From the NCBI RefSeq assembly GCF_000306115.2, contig NZ_AKWX02000023.1:186001-250000 (forward strand): a stretch of DNA of 64,000 bases, read 5' to 3'. This DNA is from Leptospira wolffii serovar Khorat str. Khorat-H2 (GTDB taxonomy: Bacteria > Spirochaetota > Leptospiria > Leptospirales > Leptospiraceae). Of the stretch, positions 36,801 to 44,595 are shown one piece after another. The notes beneath the pieces were generated by a model that was not told the DNA's origin, did not search any database, and saw only the letters and a program-made list of their open reading frames with translations. The position numbers and the translations under genes were made by a program. The number at the start of each line of letters is the position of its first letter. The first letter of the stretch is position 1.

Positions 36801-39800
36801 GCAATGGGACGATTTTAGAAAAGACCCAGATCGCTTTTTCCGATTTTAAACCCGTTTCCAAGACGGAGTTTTCGGGAACGTCGGCTGCGAAAACTCAAAC
36901 TTACGATTACGATTCCTACGGAAATCAAGTCCTTGTGACTGATTCGAGAGGAAACCAAACGGTAATCGAATACGATCCGGTCGTTCCTGTTTTTGCGATT
37001 TCGATTACGAATGCTTCCGGTTTGCGTATATTAAAAGAATACGATACGGATCGTGGATTATTGACCCAGGAGACGGCTCCAAACGGCGGTATTACCAAGA
37101 AGTATTACGACGAATTCGGTAGGCTTATTCAGACCGATTTTCCGGGAGAGGCCGATTGGAGCGAAAAACTTTCTTACGGAATTACATCGGGAGAACAAAC
37201 TTCCTATGTAAAAAGGAGAATCCGAGACGACGAGAACGGAGAAGCTGCTACGATAGAAACATATACCCCTCAAGGTTGGCTAGTAAGACGTTCTGCGACG
37301 ACTCTTCTGGATCGTTGGGCGACATCCGTAAAAACCTACTCGGCCGTCGGTAAATTATTAACCGAATCGAACGAATATGTGGAAGGAGTCGTTTCTCCCG
37401 TTTATACAACGTATGAATACGATGGTCCGGAAGGACAACTTTCTAGGATCAATTTTCCGGACGGAACGACCAGGAATATAAATTATTCAGGCAAAACGAT
37501 TACGACTCAAATCAAGAACGGATCGACGGTTCTTTTGGAAGAATCGCTTACTAAAGATGAATTGAACCAAGATATCTCTAAGACAAGCAACGGTTCCACT
37601 ATTCAATATGCTTATGACAACGGTGGTCGTCTCTGGAAGGTGACGGATCCCCAAAATGGAACTACTGTGATTACCTATGATGCGGCAGGGAGAAAATCTA
37701 GTGTCACAGATCCGAATTCGGGAACAACTTCCTATTCGTATGATTCGGAAGGTAATTTGATTTCTCAAGTAGATGCTCGTGGAAAAGGTATCCAGAAAAC
37801 CTATGATTCCGCCAACCGACTGATAACGTCGACCCCTTCCGATGGGAGTCCCGCTACAGTGATCGCATACGATGGGACTACTTTAGGAAAAGGTAGGCCT
37901 ACTCAAGTCCAGGATGCGGCCGGTATACTAAATTTAACGTATGATATTCGCGGTAATATCTCCCAGAAAGTTAGGATCATCGACGATTTGACTCTCGTTT
38001 TTAGATACGAATACGATTCTATGAATAGGGTAACTTCCACAACGTATCCGGACGGAAGTATCGCTCATAATATATACTCCAAAGGAAACCATCTCACCGG
38101 AGTCAGAATGGATGTGCCGGATAAAGGTAGTTATGACCATCCCGTTGTTTCTTACGACGGTCCGTTTCCGGGTGCCGCAGGCTCCTTTCAATTTACTAGA
38201 ACGACAGGGAATGGAGTCGTGTCCTATATAGGATACGATCCAATTTATGATCGACCTACAGGATACCAGACCAATCTGAAAAATGGTACGGTATCACAGC
38301 AGGTCTCTTTGGAGTTTGATGCGAAAGGAAACATCAAGAAAATAAACGATCTCCAAAATACGACAAGGACCCAAACTTACGATTATGACGCTCAGAACCG
38401 TTTAGTCCAGGCCACAGGTAAATACGGAACCGAGGTATATCAATATACGGATAGCGGAAACCTTCTCAAAAAAGGGGAATACACATATAATTACGGAAAT
38501 TCTTCTCATGTTCATGCGGTCACTTCCGTAAATAGCGCCAATACTGGAACGATCAATTTTTCATACGACGCAGCAGGGAATATGATTTCTCGCAATGGTG
38601 AAAGCCTCGTATATGATGCAAACGGGAAATTGGTTACTCATACTCTCAACGGAGGAGACGAGTTGAGTATGGTATACGATTTCGTCGGAAATCGTATTAA
38701 AAAAAGTAGGAGTACGGACCTTTCCGTAATCTATTCTCCCGATCCGCTCTATGAAGTTCTGCGTCGTCCGGGATACGCCGATCAACACACTCTCTATCTC
38801 CGAGGTGCGAAAGGGGAACTTGTCGCTCAATTTGCTAGGACGGATGCCAACCTCATATCGACTATCTCGACTCAGGCACAACCGGGGATTGCGGACATTT
38901 CCTTTTGGAAAGAATGGAACGGAAAAGCTGAATCTGCGTTAAAAAATTTTATTCTAGGTTACATTTATAACTCACACGGAAAATTCTCCGACGGGTTCTT
39001 GGCTTTTATATGGACTTTTGTGATCGTTCTCGGATGTGCATTAGCATTTTCTAAACAAACTGAATCACTTTTTCCTGCATGGACACGTCTTGTATCGGCA
39101 CCTATGATTATCCTTTTTTCATTTTCCTTTAGTGTAGGTTGTTTAGATGAACTCATGAATAACGACGGATCCGGGACCGCTCCTTGGGACCTGTTGCCAT
39201 TAGCCATACCTGGAAACACTCCTTCCGTCGATTCTCCCCCGGGTAACGGAGGAACAACGGAGGGCGGGACTATTTCCGGCACCCCTGTACCTGGGATGGT
39301 ATTTTTTCATCCGGATCATATGGGTTCCATAACGATGGCGACGAACGGAGAAGGGAATGCCCTCTCGGGAGGCGATATGCCTGGAGCTTCTCATATCAGC
39401 TATAGGCCCTATGGTGAAATTGATCGCACGGATTCTTCGGGCCCGGACGTGTTTCGATATAAATATACTAGCCAAATAGAAGATCGAGATTCCGGTTTAT
39501 ATTATTATAATGCTAGATACTACGATCCTACGATCGCTAGGTTTTTGCAAGCGGACGCGGCGATATTTCCCAATCGGACTCAAGGATTCAATCGTTACAT
39601 GTATACGGAAGGAAATCCTGTGCGCTATGGAGACGCTAGCGGAAATAATATCTCTACCCCTTTGGCTTGGGCGATCGTAGGCTACTATGCCGCTCCTCAG
39701 TTCGGTATGACTCCGGAACAAGGTTTCTTACTCGGATACGGGTACGGTCGAAATCAAGTCCGGCATACAAGCGACATGCAAAGGTTTGCGAATGGCGTCG

Positions 39801-40354
39801 GAGCAGGAATCAGCCGGGCTTTCTATTCTCCTCCTCCCGGTTCCAGAGGAGGGTGGCGTGCAGTACTTCATAGTATCGATCATTCCTGGAGAGATCATTA
39901 TCGTAGGGTGGATCATGGATTCAGAACCGCAGCCAGAGGGGTAGATCAATCTCTTCGCAGAATCGGCGAAGCCTTTATGCAGGCGTTGGGTAAAAGGCAT
40001 AAGGACGCAAAGGCGGCAGGCGAATTCTATGGGCAAGCAAGTTTTGGTTATGTTGGAGGTAAGATTTGGGAATCTTATGAACTAACTCCGGAGCTTCTAG
40101 GCTATGTCGGTTTAGCGGAATTTGCACCGGTGATAGTTGGCATAGGTTTAGCATATTCAATTTATAATGTCGCTGCATTTACATATAACTATTATGAAGG
40201 CTACGGCGCTTATGAAGAGATTTCTAATGCGGCTATATTAGGGATGTTTATTGCATACTACCAATGGGGCTTCGATCAAAATCCTTTTATTCGCGCCTAT
40301 GTGTGTACCTACATTAAAGAACATTACCGGGAAGCAAGAGCGGATTCTTGTTGA
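33836..40354 (+). CDS. Giant RHS/YD-repeat polymorphic-toxin-like protein
   Basis: 2172 residues. A hydrophobic signal-like N-terminus (IIFLLIFSQFSF) leads to an SpvB/TcdB-type region (about 55-330) and a Cys-rich insert (about 355-410). Seven FG-GAP/VCBS-like repeats follow (such as DLNSDGKLD, DINGDHLPD, DLNGDGFGD; about 410-770). At least 14 YD repeats come next (about 940-1650; YDAAGRKSSVTDPNSG is typical). Two membrane segments lie near 1720 and 1755. The RHS-associated core (FFHPDHMGS to NPVRYGDASG, about 1822-1930) ends in a variable tip of about 240 residues. The tip has a basic His/Arg-rich helix region and then two hydrophobic stretches (FAPVIVGIGLAYSIY and NAAILGMFIAYYQW). The GTG start has AGGAG upstream. 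Tip-lipoprotein modules follow, which supports a toxin or adhesin role. Confidence 0.9.
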   Translation: MKNLRVLEQNPIYRSIIPYYSHKRVGKFIIFLLIFSQFSFEPLSWIKSIFSSSNANPISQPFPAIQVDSSGKGNAEISIELPPGAGGIIPSLSIVHTTDASRGIVGEAWELSGWDWIQRNPGDKIAFSSSDSFLSSLGGNLVSAGNGTFRTYNESFMLYNSSGDCSTSCTWAAVDKGGLKYTFGGNAGSILRTGTVPRFWALSKVEDSWGNSYEIQYLTTGGVLYPWKYTYGNREVELIYTSRSGSIGSVFSSGNQEIWSQVIHKIRIRTNGNLIREYRFNYENGAYGRSRLSSLERSEYSSQWGDEDYLPLSFGYTDNTANSSFQNLADYNLDSVILKANIRVPLYDKTACIEGAYWCFVAGQACPSIDMGGGPCIATKNSAIISCNAYTLNWFDSCNGGQSVATFLGTWADLNSDGKLDLQYLSGDMGVGIYPSSYIKGISGFSSYISDINIGNFQYNTMNTLAFGDANGDARGDILISSASVLVGITSNGTLNKFFTTYSNVSIPAPAPVPLTDLPIQYQKSYSFDLNRDSRSDYLWVVDDSTIGYTLSQGTSFADPVFVPLSGATSSDGTFLDLEGDGIPEFIYFSGSNLVIQSFDSTLTSFTQTVQVLPVVGQDAVSYSDAPVYAGRWWGDINGDHLPDLVAYDSGFLYVYRNEYGKLATSPQAVNIGVIDLSVQSGQNKYFGIGDLNGDGFGDFVWANGSRANVYFSTGSTLSGSPSAGIDITGEVQLVDVNSDRKTDLVVMDIGGNAVVGNLRVYTLGVGLPGNLLASVSDNQFKSSTITYSWKTDLSGTISTSAGSYPNVPNANNEVIIKQISNDLGNGISESLTYSYTNSRMNLGTPLNRISYGFRTIAETNSRTLEKTEIDFFQTNRLYAGMMEARRSYIGTVSGTNTVYSLVKNETQTVETGTFAGRSYPRIQSSTQKEYIGGTMVGNVSISLNYDSCGNVSTATEINGAYTTVTTGTYVCDTNNWILNRQTAKTVVRNGTILEKTQIAFSDFKPVSKTEFSGTSAAKTQTYDYDSYGNQVLVTDSRGNQTVIEYDPVVPVFAISITNASGLRILKEYDTDRGLLTQETAPNGGITKKYYDEFGRLIQTDFPGEADWSEKLSYGITSGEQTSYVKRRIRDDENGEAATIETYTPQGWLVRRSATTLLDRWATSVKTYSAVGKLLTESNEYVEGVVSPVYTTYEYDGPEGQLSRINFPDGTTRNINYSGKTITTQIKNGSTVLLEESLTKDELNQDISKTSNGSTIQYAYDNGGRLWKVTDPQNGTTVITYDAAGRKSSVTDPNSGTTSYSYDSEGNLISQVDARGKGIQKTYDSANRLITSTPSDGSPATVIAYDGTTLGKGRPTQVQDAAGILNLTYDIRGNISQKVRIIDDLTLVFRYEYDSMNRVTSTTYPDGSIAHNIYSKGNHLTGVRMDVPDKGSYDHPVVSYDGPFPGAAGSFQFTRTTGNGVVSYIGYDPIYDRPTGYQTNLKNGTVSQQVSLEFDAKGNIKKINDLQNTTRTQTYDYDAQNRLVQATGKYGTEVYQYTDSGNLLKKGEYTYNYGNSSHVHAVTSVNSANTGTINFSYDAAGNMISRNGESLVYDANGKLVTHTLNGGDELSMVYDFVGNRIKKSRSTDLSVIYSPDPLYEVLRRPGYADQHTLYLRGAKGELVAQFARTDANLISTISTQAQPGIADISFWKEWNGKAESALKNFILGYIYNSHGKFSDGFLAFIWTFVIVLGCALAFSKQTESLFPAWTRLVSAPMIILFSFSFSVGCLDELMNNDGSGTAPWDLLPLAIPGNTPSVDSPPGNGGTTEGGTISGTPVPGMVFFHPDHMGSITMATNGEGNALSGGDMPGASHISYRPYGEIDRTDSSGPDVFRYKYTSQIEDRDSGLYYYNARYYDPTIARFLQADAAIFPNRTQGFNRYMYTEGNPVRYGDASGNNISTPLAWAIVGYYAAPQFGMTPEQGFLLGYGYGRNQVRHTSDMQRFANGVGAGISRAFYSPPPGSRGGWRAVLHSIDHSWRDHYRRVDHGFRTAARGVDQSLRRIGEAFMQALGKRHKDAKAAGEFYGQASFGYVGGKIWESYELTPELLGYVGLAEFAPVIVGIGLAYSIYNVAAFTYNYYEGYGAYEEISNAAILGMFIAYYQWGFDQNPFIRAYVCTYIKEHYREARADSC

Positions 40355-41008
40355 GCCATATAAATGAAAAAAATGGTATTCATACTTATCATTGCGTTCG
40401 CGTCATTTCTATTTGTAGATTGCTTCCCTGAGGTTCAAAGAACAGCGTTGGCAGCTGCGAAAGCGTCTGAGAATGGAACTCTAATAATTCGTTATGTATC
40501 GGATGCGAGATCGGAAGAACAAGAGATTACGTTAAAGTATATTTGCCTTTCGGAATCAGATCCGGAATTAACATTAAGGCCTCGTTGTGGTGGCAAATTG
40601 CTTTTCTATAATGAAAAAATCAAGTTAGGAGAAGAGCGAAAGTTTTTCCTTGCTGGGGGGAGCTATACGGGGCGCATAATGATTGATGACCGAAAAGGGA
40701 TCATAGGCGAAACGGTAATCGGATTGATTCGTTTTTCCAATATAGAAGGTAATTCCACTATGTGTACTTCAGGTATCGACGTGGAGTCATTTCCGCTTCC
40801 TTTTTCTGAAAAAATTTACTTTAATTATCTGAATTGCACTCCTCTGCTAATGATTTCCGGAAAGAAGACGATTATTGATATTTCAGTAGGTTCTCAAGTC
40901 GAATCGTATTTTTGGTCCTGGCTATTTCGAAGTATATCTTCGAGAGGATTTGATGGTCGTCAAGGATATTTGCGATATTCTAGTTTTTCGATTCGTTATG
41001 AGTGATTC
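40347..41008 (+). repeat. 0.66-kb duplicated segment, copy 1
   Basis: This segment matches 43054-43716 with only scattered differences, at a constant offset of 2707 bases. It begins at the last codons of the RHS gene (CTTGTTGAG) and ends just after the first lipoprotein's stop (GAGTGATT). The boundary inside the RHS stop region shows this copy is the probable parent. Confidence 0.85.
40364..41005 (+). CDS. Lipoprotein of the RHS-linked array, member 1
   Basis: 213 residues. A signal peptide ends in the lipobox FLFVDC. The mature protein has family features shared with the genes at 41218, 42175, 42815 and 43071: a strand-rich start (NGTLIIRYVSDA), ITLKYICLSE, a Cys-Gly-Gly-Lys, IRFSNIEG, FNYLNCTPL, and the C-terminal signature QVESYFWSWLFRSI. 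Position directly after the RHS tip (9-base gap) and repetition with tip fragments suggest an immunity or tip-accessory lipoprotein. That is inference from arrangement. No known family is recognised. Confidence 0.72.
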   Translation: MKKMVFILIIAFASFLFVDCFPEVQRTALAAAKASENGTLIIRYVSDARSEEQEITLKYICLSESDPELTLRPRCGGKLLFYNEKIKLGEERKFFLAGGSYTGRIMIDDRKGIIGETVIGLIRFSNIEGNSTMCTSGIDVESFPLPFSEKIYFNYLNCTPLLMISGKKTIIDISVGSQVESYFWSWLFRSISSRGFDGRQGYLRYSSFSIRYE

Positions 41009-41035
41009 TTCCGTATTTGTGTATGGCCTGTTTAG

Positions 41036-41218
41036 CGAGAAGCTTATGAGGAGTTTTCAAACGAGGCAATCATAATGGCAGTACTTATTTTCTATCAATT
41101 TCATTTGGATCAAAATCCGTTGGTGCAATATTTGATGTGGCGGTACGGATTAAAGCACGGAATAATACTGCCACCGAGACAATGTAATGTGGGTGGAGTC
41201 GTTTTTACGAGTTGTTAA
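41036..41218 (+). pseudogene. Orphan RHS C-terminal tip fragment
   Basis: The frame after a TAG at 41033 reads REAYEEFSNEAIIMAVLIF, then YQFHLDQNPLVQYLMWRYG, ending in a stop at 41216-41218. This parallels the RHS C-terminus (GAYEEISNAAILGMFIAYYQ, then WGFDQNPFIRAYVCTYI). It has no plausible start codon and seems frameshifted a little upstream. The TAA overlaps the ATG of the next lipoprotein gene by one base, so the tip and its lipoprotein seem to have moved as a unit. Confidence 0.75.
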
Positions 41219-41838
41219 TGAGTATTTTTAAATCAATATGTATCTTATTATTCGGATTGAGCTGCATGTCTCAAGAGGTATTGGTGATGTCCTCTTCTAA
41301 TAAGGCAGCGATAGGCGATCAAAAGAAAGGTAATATTCGTTTTAGGATTATCGATAAATCCGGAGTAAATTATGAAGCATTGAAGTTGGAAAGAATTTGC
41401 TTGGCTCCAACTGATGAAATCTTGAATTCTCTGGATTGTACGATCTCTAATTTTCAAAGTTATAGTTTAGCGGTTTCGGATACCTCGAGTCAGGAAATAT
41501 TGGTTCTGGAAGGGGACTATGTAGGTTTTATCCAAATTCGAGGCGCTGAAGATTTTGAAAATATATACTCCAGAATTATATTTGATGCAAATGTTTCGGA
41601 AAATGCTAAATGCAGCCATTTAGAAAAAGCTGAAGGGTTTAATTTTTTGGATATAGAGAAATGTTCGAAGCTTAAAATACGTAATGGAAAGATTGTGGAA
41701 GTGCAAATTGAAATAACAAATAAATTCGAATCATTTTTTGGGGAGGCCTTATTTATTGGAATTATAAGTTTCGGACTGGCGTCCCCTCAGATGAATATTC
41801 GCCACACCAGAGTTAATTTGAAAAATCCAATCAATTGA
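41218..41838 (+). CDS. Lipoprotein of the RHS-linked array, member 2
   Basis: 206 residues, starting MSIFKSICILLFGLSC with lipobox FGLSC. It is a divergent member of the array family, keeping LKLERICLAP, the Cys-rich middle, and the C-terminal KFESFFGEALFIGIISFGL that matches QVESYFWSW... of member 1. Its start overlaps the stop of the orphan tip fragment by one base. It is the presumed cognate partner of that lost tip. Surface or periplasmic location is predicted. An upstream TTG at 41212 is an unlikely start. Confidence 0.7.
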   Translation: MSIFKSICILLFGLSCMSQEVLVMSSSNKAAIGDQKKGNIRFRIIDKSGVNYEALKLERICLAPTDEILNSLDCTISNFQSYSLAVSDTSSQEILVLEGDYVGFIQIRGAEDFENIYSRIIFDANVSENAKCSHLEKAEGFNFLDIEKCSKLKIRNGKIVEVQIEITNKFESFFGEALFIGIISFGLASPQMNIRHTRVNLKNPIN

Positions 41839-41867
41839 TCTCTTGTTGATGTAAGGATGAATCACTA

Positions 41868-42056
41868 ATGGAGCATTTATATATTCAAGGGAGATGCAAA
41901 ATGAAGATTTTAGGAAAGTCCTCCGTCTTGATGCTATTTATGATTCGGCTCTGCGATGCAAGTTTTTATATGAAACAGATCTCTGCGATAATTCCCGCTT
42001 TTATGCCATTGCCGATTGGGAGGCATTACCGGGAAGCTAGAGCAGATTCTTTTTAA
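41868..42056 (+). pseudogene. Second RHS tip remnant (3' end only)
   Basis: The last ten codons before the stop read HYREARADSF, nearly the same as the RHS ending HYREARADSC, with matching DNA (CATTACCGGGAAGC). The preceding 52 codons of this frame do not resemble the RHS tip, so the fragment is probably recombined or decayed. The 118-base gap to the next lipoprotein gene at 42175 holds no visible gene. Confidence 0.55.
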
Positions 42057-42174
42057 TTAAATTATTGGAATCTGTGTGCATAACCTATATTAATTTTCTT
42101 CTGAATGAGTGATTTAGAACTTCTTATTGGAGATGGTAGGCGTAAACTATGCAAGAAAAATCGAAGGGGGATGA

Positions 42175-42813
42175 ATGCTAAGGGTTTTACTTATCGCTAT
42201 TTTAGTATTTTTTATAAATTGCCAAACTAGACAATATAGATCCTTATCCTCCTCGGATCCGTCGGAAGATGGAGTTTTGTCGATGCAGTTTTCTACGGAC
42301 CCTGGGGTAGAATGGGATTCTATAACGCTTAGTGAAATCTGTTTTGGAGAGGAAAATCCTAAAATTACAATGGAAGAGTGTGATGGCAAATCGCTTGTTC
42401 CATATCAAGTGCTGAAATCTTCCGATGTTGTTGAAATTCCGATTCGGAAAGGAGGATATTCCGCTCGAATCGTTTTTAAAAATATAATTAACTTTCAACA
42501 GCAGACTGTGGCTCATGTCGTAAGGTTTTCCCGAAAGCAAAACGGAAAAGCGTGTGAATTCGGATTTGGAAGTGAATCTCACTCGCCGGTGTCAGAGTCG
42601 ATCCATTTTAACTATACAGATTGTTCAGAATTACAAATCTTTCCGAGAATTAAAACCAAGATCAATCTAATTATTACGGATAAAGTGGAGTCTTTCTTTT
42701 GGGGCGCACTATGGTATTCGATTATTTCTTCCGGGCTTGGCGGTATACAATTCTCTCATCGCTATTCCCGCCTGGAACTTACATATTCGCCGGATTTGAT
42801 TCGAAAGCCTTAA
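42175..42813 (+). CDS. Lipoprotein of the RHS-linked array, member 3
   Basis: 212 residues. The signal peptide MLRVLLIAILVFFINC ends in a lipobox (FFINC). Family features are present: DGVLSMQFSTDPG, ITLSEICFGE, CDGKSL, VVRFSR, FNYTDCSELQI, and the C-terminal KVESFFWGALWYSIISSGLGG. Ribosome binding site AAGGGGG is strong. It follows the second tip remnant and precedes a truncated sibling starting two bases after its stop. Cysteines at shared positions suggest conserved disulphides, consistent with export. Function is inferred from the locus only. Confidence 0.7.
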   Translation: MLRVLLIAILVFFINCQTRQYRSLSSSDPSEDGVLSMQFSTDPGVEWDSITLSEICFGEENPKITMEECDGKSLVPYQVLKSSDVVEIPIRKGGYSARIVFKNIINFQQQTVAHVVRFSRKQNGKACEFGFGSESHSPVSESIHFNYTDCSELQIFPRIKTKINLIITDKVESFFWGALWYSIISSGLGGIQFSHRYSRLELTYSPDLIRKP

Positions 42814-42814
42814 G

Positions 42815-43138
42815 ATGAAAATGAAACTATTTTATCTTTGTTGCGCGGTTCAATTTTCCTTTGCACAATGCCAGGTTCAAAAGGTTGAATCTCTATTGTC
42901 TGGTAATATATCAGACGATGGGGAGTTAGTTGTCAGATATTCTCTTTCTCCGGGCGTAAGCTGGAATAAGTTATATTTGAAATACATATGTTTAGAAGAA
43001 GGAAAATGCCCCGATTTCAATCAGTGGATGCAATGGGAAAATGCTTGTTTACCCTTGTTGAGTCATATAAATGAAAAAATTGGTATTCATACTTATCATA
43101 GCGTTCGCGTCGTTTCTATTTGTAGATTGCTTTCCTGA
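42815..43138 (+). pseudogene. Truncated lipoprotein of the RHS-linked array, member 4
   Basis: It begins as a normal family member: a signal with lipobox FSFAQC, DGELVVRYSLSPGVSW and LYLKYICLEEGKC. It then runs into the duplicated segment at about 43054 and reads out of frame (LLSHINEKIG) to a stop at 43136. The 3' half of the gene was evidently replaced when the 0.66-kb segment inserted or recombined here. Starts two bases after the member 3 stop. Confidence 0.75.
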
Positions 43139-43716
43139 GGTTCAAAGAACAGCATTGGCAGCCGCGAAAGCGTCTGAGAATGGAACTCTAATAATTCGTT
43201 ATGTATCGGATGCGAGATCGGAAGAACAAGAGATTACATTAAAGTATATTTGCCTTTCGGAATCAGATCCGGAATTAACATTATGGCCTCGTTGTGGTGG
43301 CAAATTGCTTTTCTATAATGAAAAAATCAAGTTAGGAGAAGAGCGAAAGTTTTTCCTTGCTGGGGGGAGCTATACGGGGCGCATAATGATTGATGACCGA
43401 AGGGGGATCTTAGATGAAACGGTAATCGGATTGATTCGTTTTTCCAATATAGAAGGTAATTCCACTTTTTGTAACCTAGGTATTGAAATGGATTCGCTTC
43501 CGCTTCCATTTGCTGAAAAAACTTACTTTAATTATCTGAATTGCACTCCTCTGCTAATGATTCCCGGAAAGAAGACGATTATTGATATTTCAGTAGGTTC
43601 TCAAGTCGAATCGTATTTTTGGTCCTGGCTATTTCGAAAGATAATTTCCAGCGGATTAGATAGTCATCAAGGATATTTGCGATATTCTAGTTTTTCGATT
43701 CGTTATGAGTGATTTT
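43054..43716 (+). repeat. 0.66-kb duplicated segment, copy 2
   Basis: This is a copy of 40347-41008. Differences cluster in the middle and towards the end, including the stretch coding for CNLGIEMDSLPLPFAEK versus CTSGIDVESFPLPFSEK. The left junction cuts into the member 4 lipoprotein gene. The right junction is just after the stop of member 1-prime. Confidence 0.85.
43071..43712 (+). CDS. Lipoprotein of the RHS-linked array, duplicate of member 1
   Basis: 213 residues, differing from the 40364 product at only a modest number of positions, most of them in the region around residues 120-150 and in the last 30 (KIISSGLDSHQ versus SISSRGFDGRQ). The lipobox FLFVDC and all cysteines are kept. Differences confined to parts of the protein could mean selection for altered partner recognition, or gene conversion with other family members. 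It is the last gene of the array, ahead of a convergent SDR gene. Confidence 0.75.
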   Translation: MKKLVFILIIAFASFLFVDCFPEVQRTALAAAKASENGTLIIRYVSDARSEEQEITLKYICLSESDPELTLWPRCGGKLLFYNEKIKLGEERKFFLAGGSYTGRIMIDDRRGILDETVIGLIRFSNIEGNSTFCNLGIEMDSLPLPFAEKTYFNYLNCTPLLMIPGKKTIIDISVGSQVESYFWSWLFRKIISSGLDSHQGYLRYSSFSIRYE

Positions 43717-43755
43717 TATGCCTATCGTTCAGGCAGCCGTCCTTTTTTCTTTCCC

Positions 43756-44559
43756 TTAAGTCACGGAAGCCTTGGATAAAACTTTAGCAAAAATGCCGGG
43801 AGCATAATGCCTGAGAAATAGCGCGAATTTTTCCTTAGGTCCCGCTACAGTAATGTCTAACTTCTCATTTGCGATTCCGTTCAGGATGATTCTTGCACAT
43901 TCGTCCGGATCCAGTCCGTTTTCGATTACCTTATCCAATTTCTTTTGGGGCTTGCCGTCTCCTTTCAGTGCGTTATGCGAAATGTTGGTTCGAACGAAGC
44001 CGGGATATACCAGGGAAACCTTGATCCCTTCTTTCGCATTCTCCGCTCTCAAAGCCTCGAAGAAGCCTGTAAGTGCGAACTTAGTGGAGGAATAACCCGT
44101 CCGAAGAGGGACCCCAATTTTTCCGGCAACGCTAGCTATAGAGGAGATCCAACCTTTTTTGGCCTCTCTCATAAAAGGAAGAACGGCAAGAGTCAGAGCG
44201 ATATTGCCGAAGTAATTCACCTTCATGATGGTTTCGTACGTCTCCAGGGAAGTCTCGTGGGCCAGGGACCTCTGGCTGATCCCCCCGTTATTGATAAGAA
44301 CGTCGATGGAGCCGAATTTTTTGATTACTTGGGACGGGAGCTTTCCGAATTTTTTATAATTCTCCAGATCCATTACGAGAATGAGACTGTTTTTGTCGTT
44401 GAGCCCGTTTTCCTTTTGGACTCGTTTGAGTTCCTTTTCTCTTCTTGCGGATAACACGAGTTTTGCTCCCCGTTTTGCCGCTTCCTTGACAAGAGATTCT
44501 CCGATTCCGGAAGAGGCACCGGTAATCCAAACCACTTTATCCGTATAGAATTCGCCCAT
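43756..44559 (-). CDS. Short-chain dehydrogenase/reductase
   Basis: A 267-residue classical SDR with cofactor motif VVWITGASSGIGESL, the NNGG variant of the NNAG motif (VLINNGGISQRS), catalytic Ser in SSIASVAGKIG, and Tyr-x-x-x-Lys in GYSSTKFALTGFF. It resembles the DHRS7 type of NAD(P)-dependent reductase acting on lipid-like carbonyls. Substrate unknown. It faces the RHS array convergently; no regulatory or functional link is apparent. Confidence 0.88.
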   Translation of the reverse strand: MGEFYTDKVVWITGASSGIGESLVKEAAKRGAKLVLSARREKELKRVQKENGLNDKNSLILVMDLENYKKFGKLPSQVIKKFGSIDVLINNGGISQRSLAHETSLETYETIMKVNYFGNIALTLAVLPFMREAKKGWISSIASVAGKIGVPLRTGYSSTKFALTGFFEALRAENAKEGIKVSLVYPGFVRTNISHNALKGDGKPQKKLDKVIENGLDPDECARIILNGIANEKLDITVAGPKEKFALFLRHYAPGIFAKVLSKASVT

Positions 44560-44595
44560 ATTAGACTCCTGAAGGAATGCGAGTCTATCCGAAGG

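Noticed and set aside
36900..38700. Regularly spaced repeated units that could suggest a CRISPR or tandem DNA repeat
   Set aside because: They are YD peptide repeats within the RHS gene. The DNA repeats are loose and in frame, with no conserved spacer/repeat pattern.
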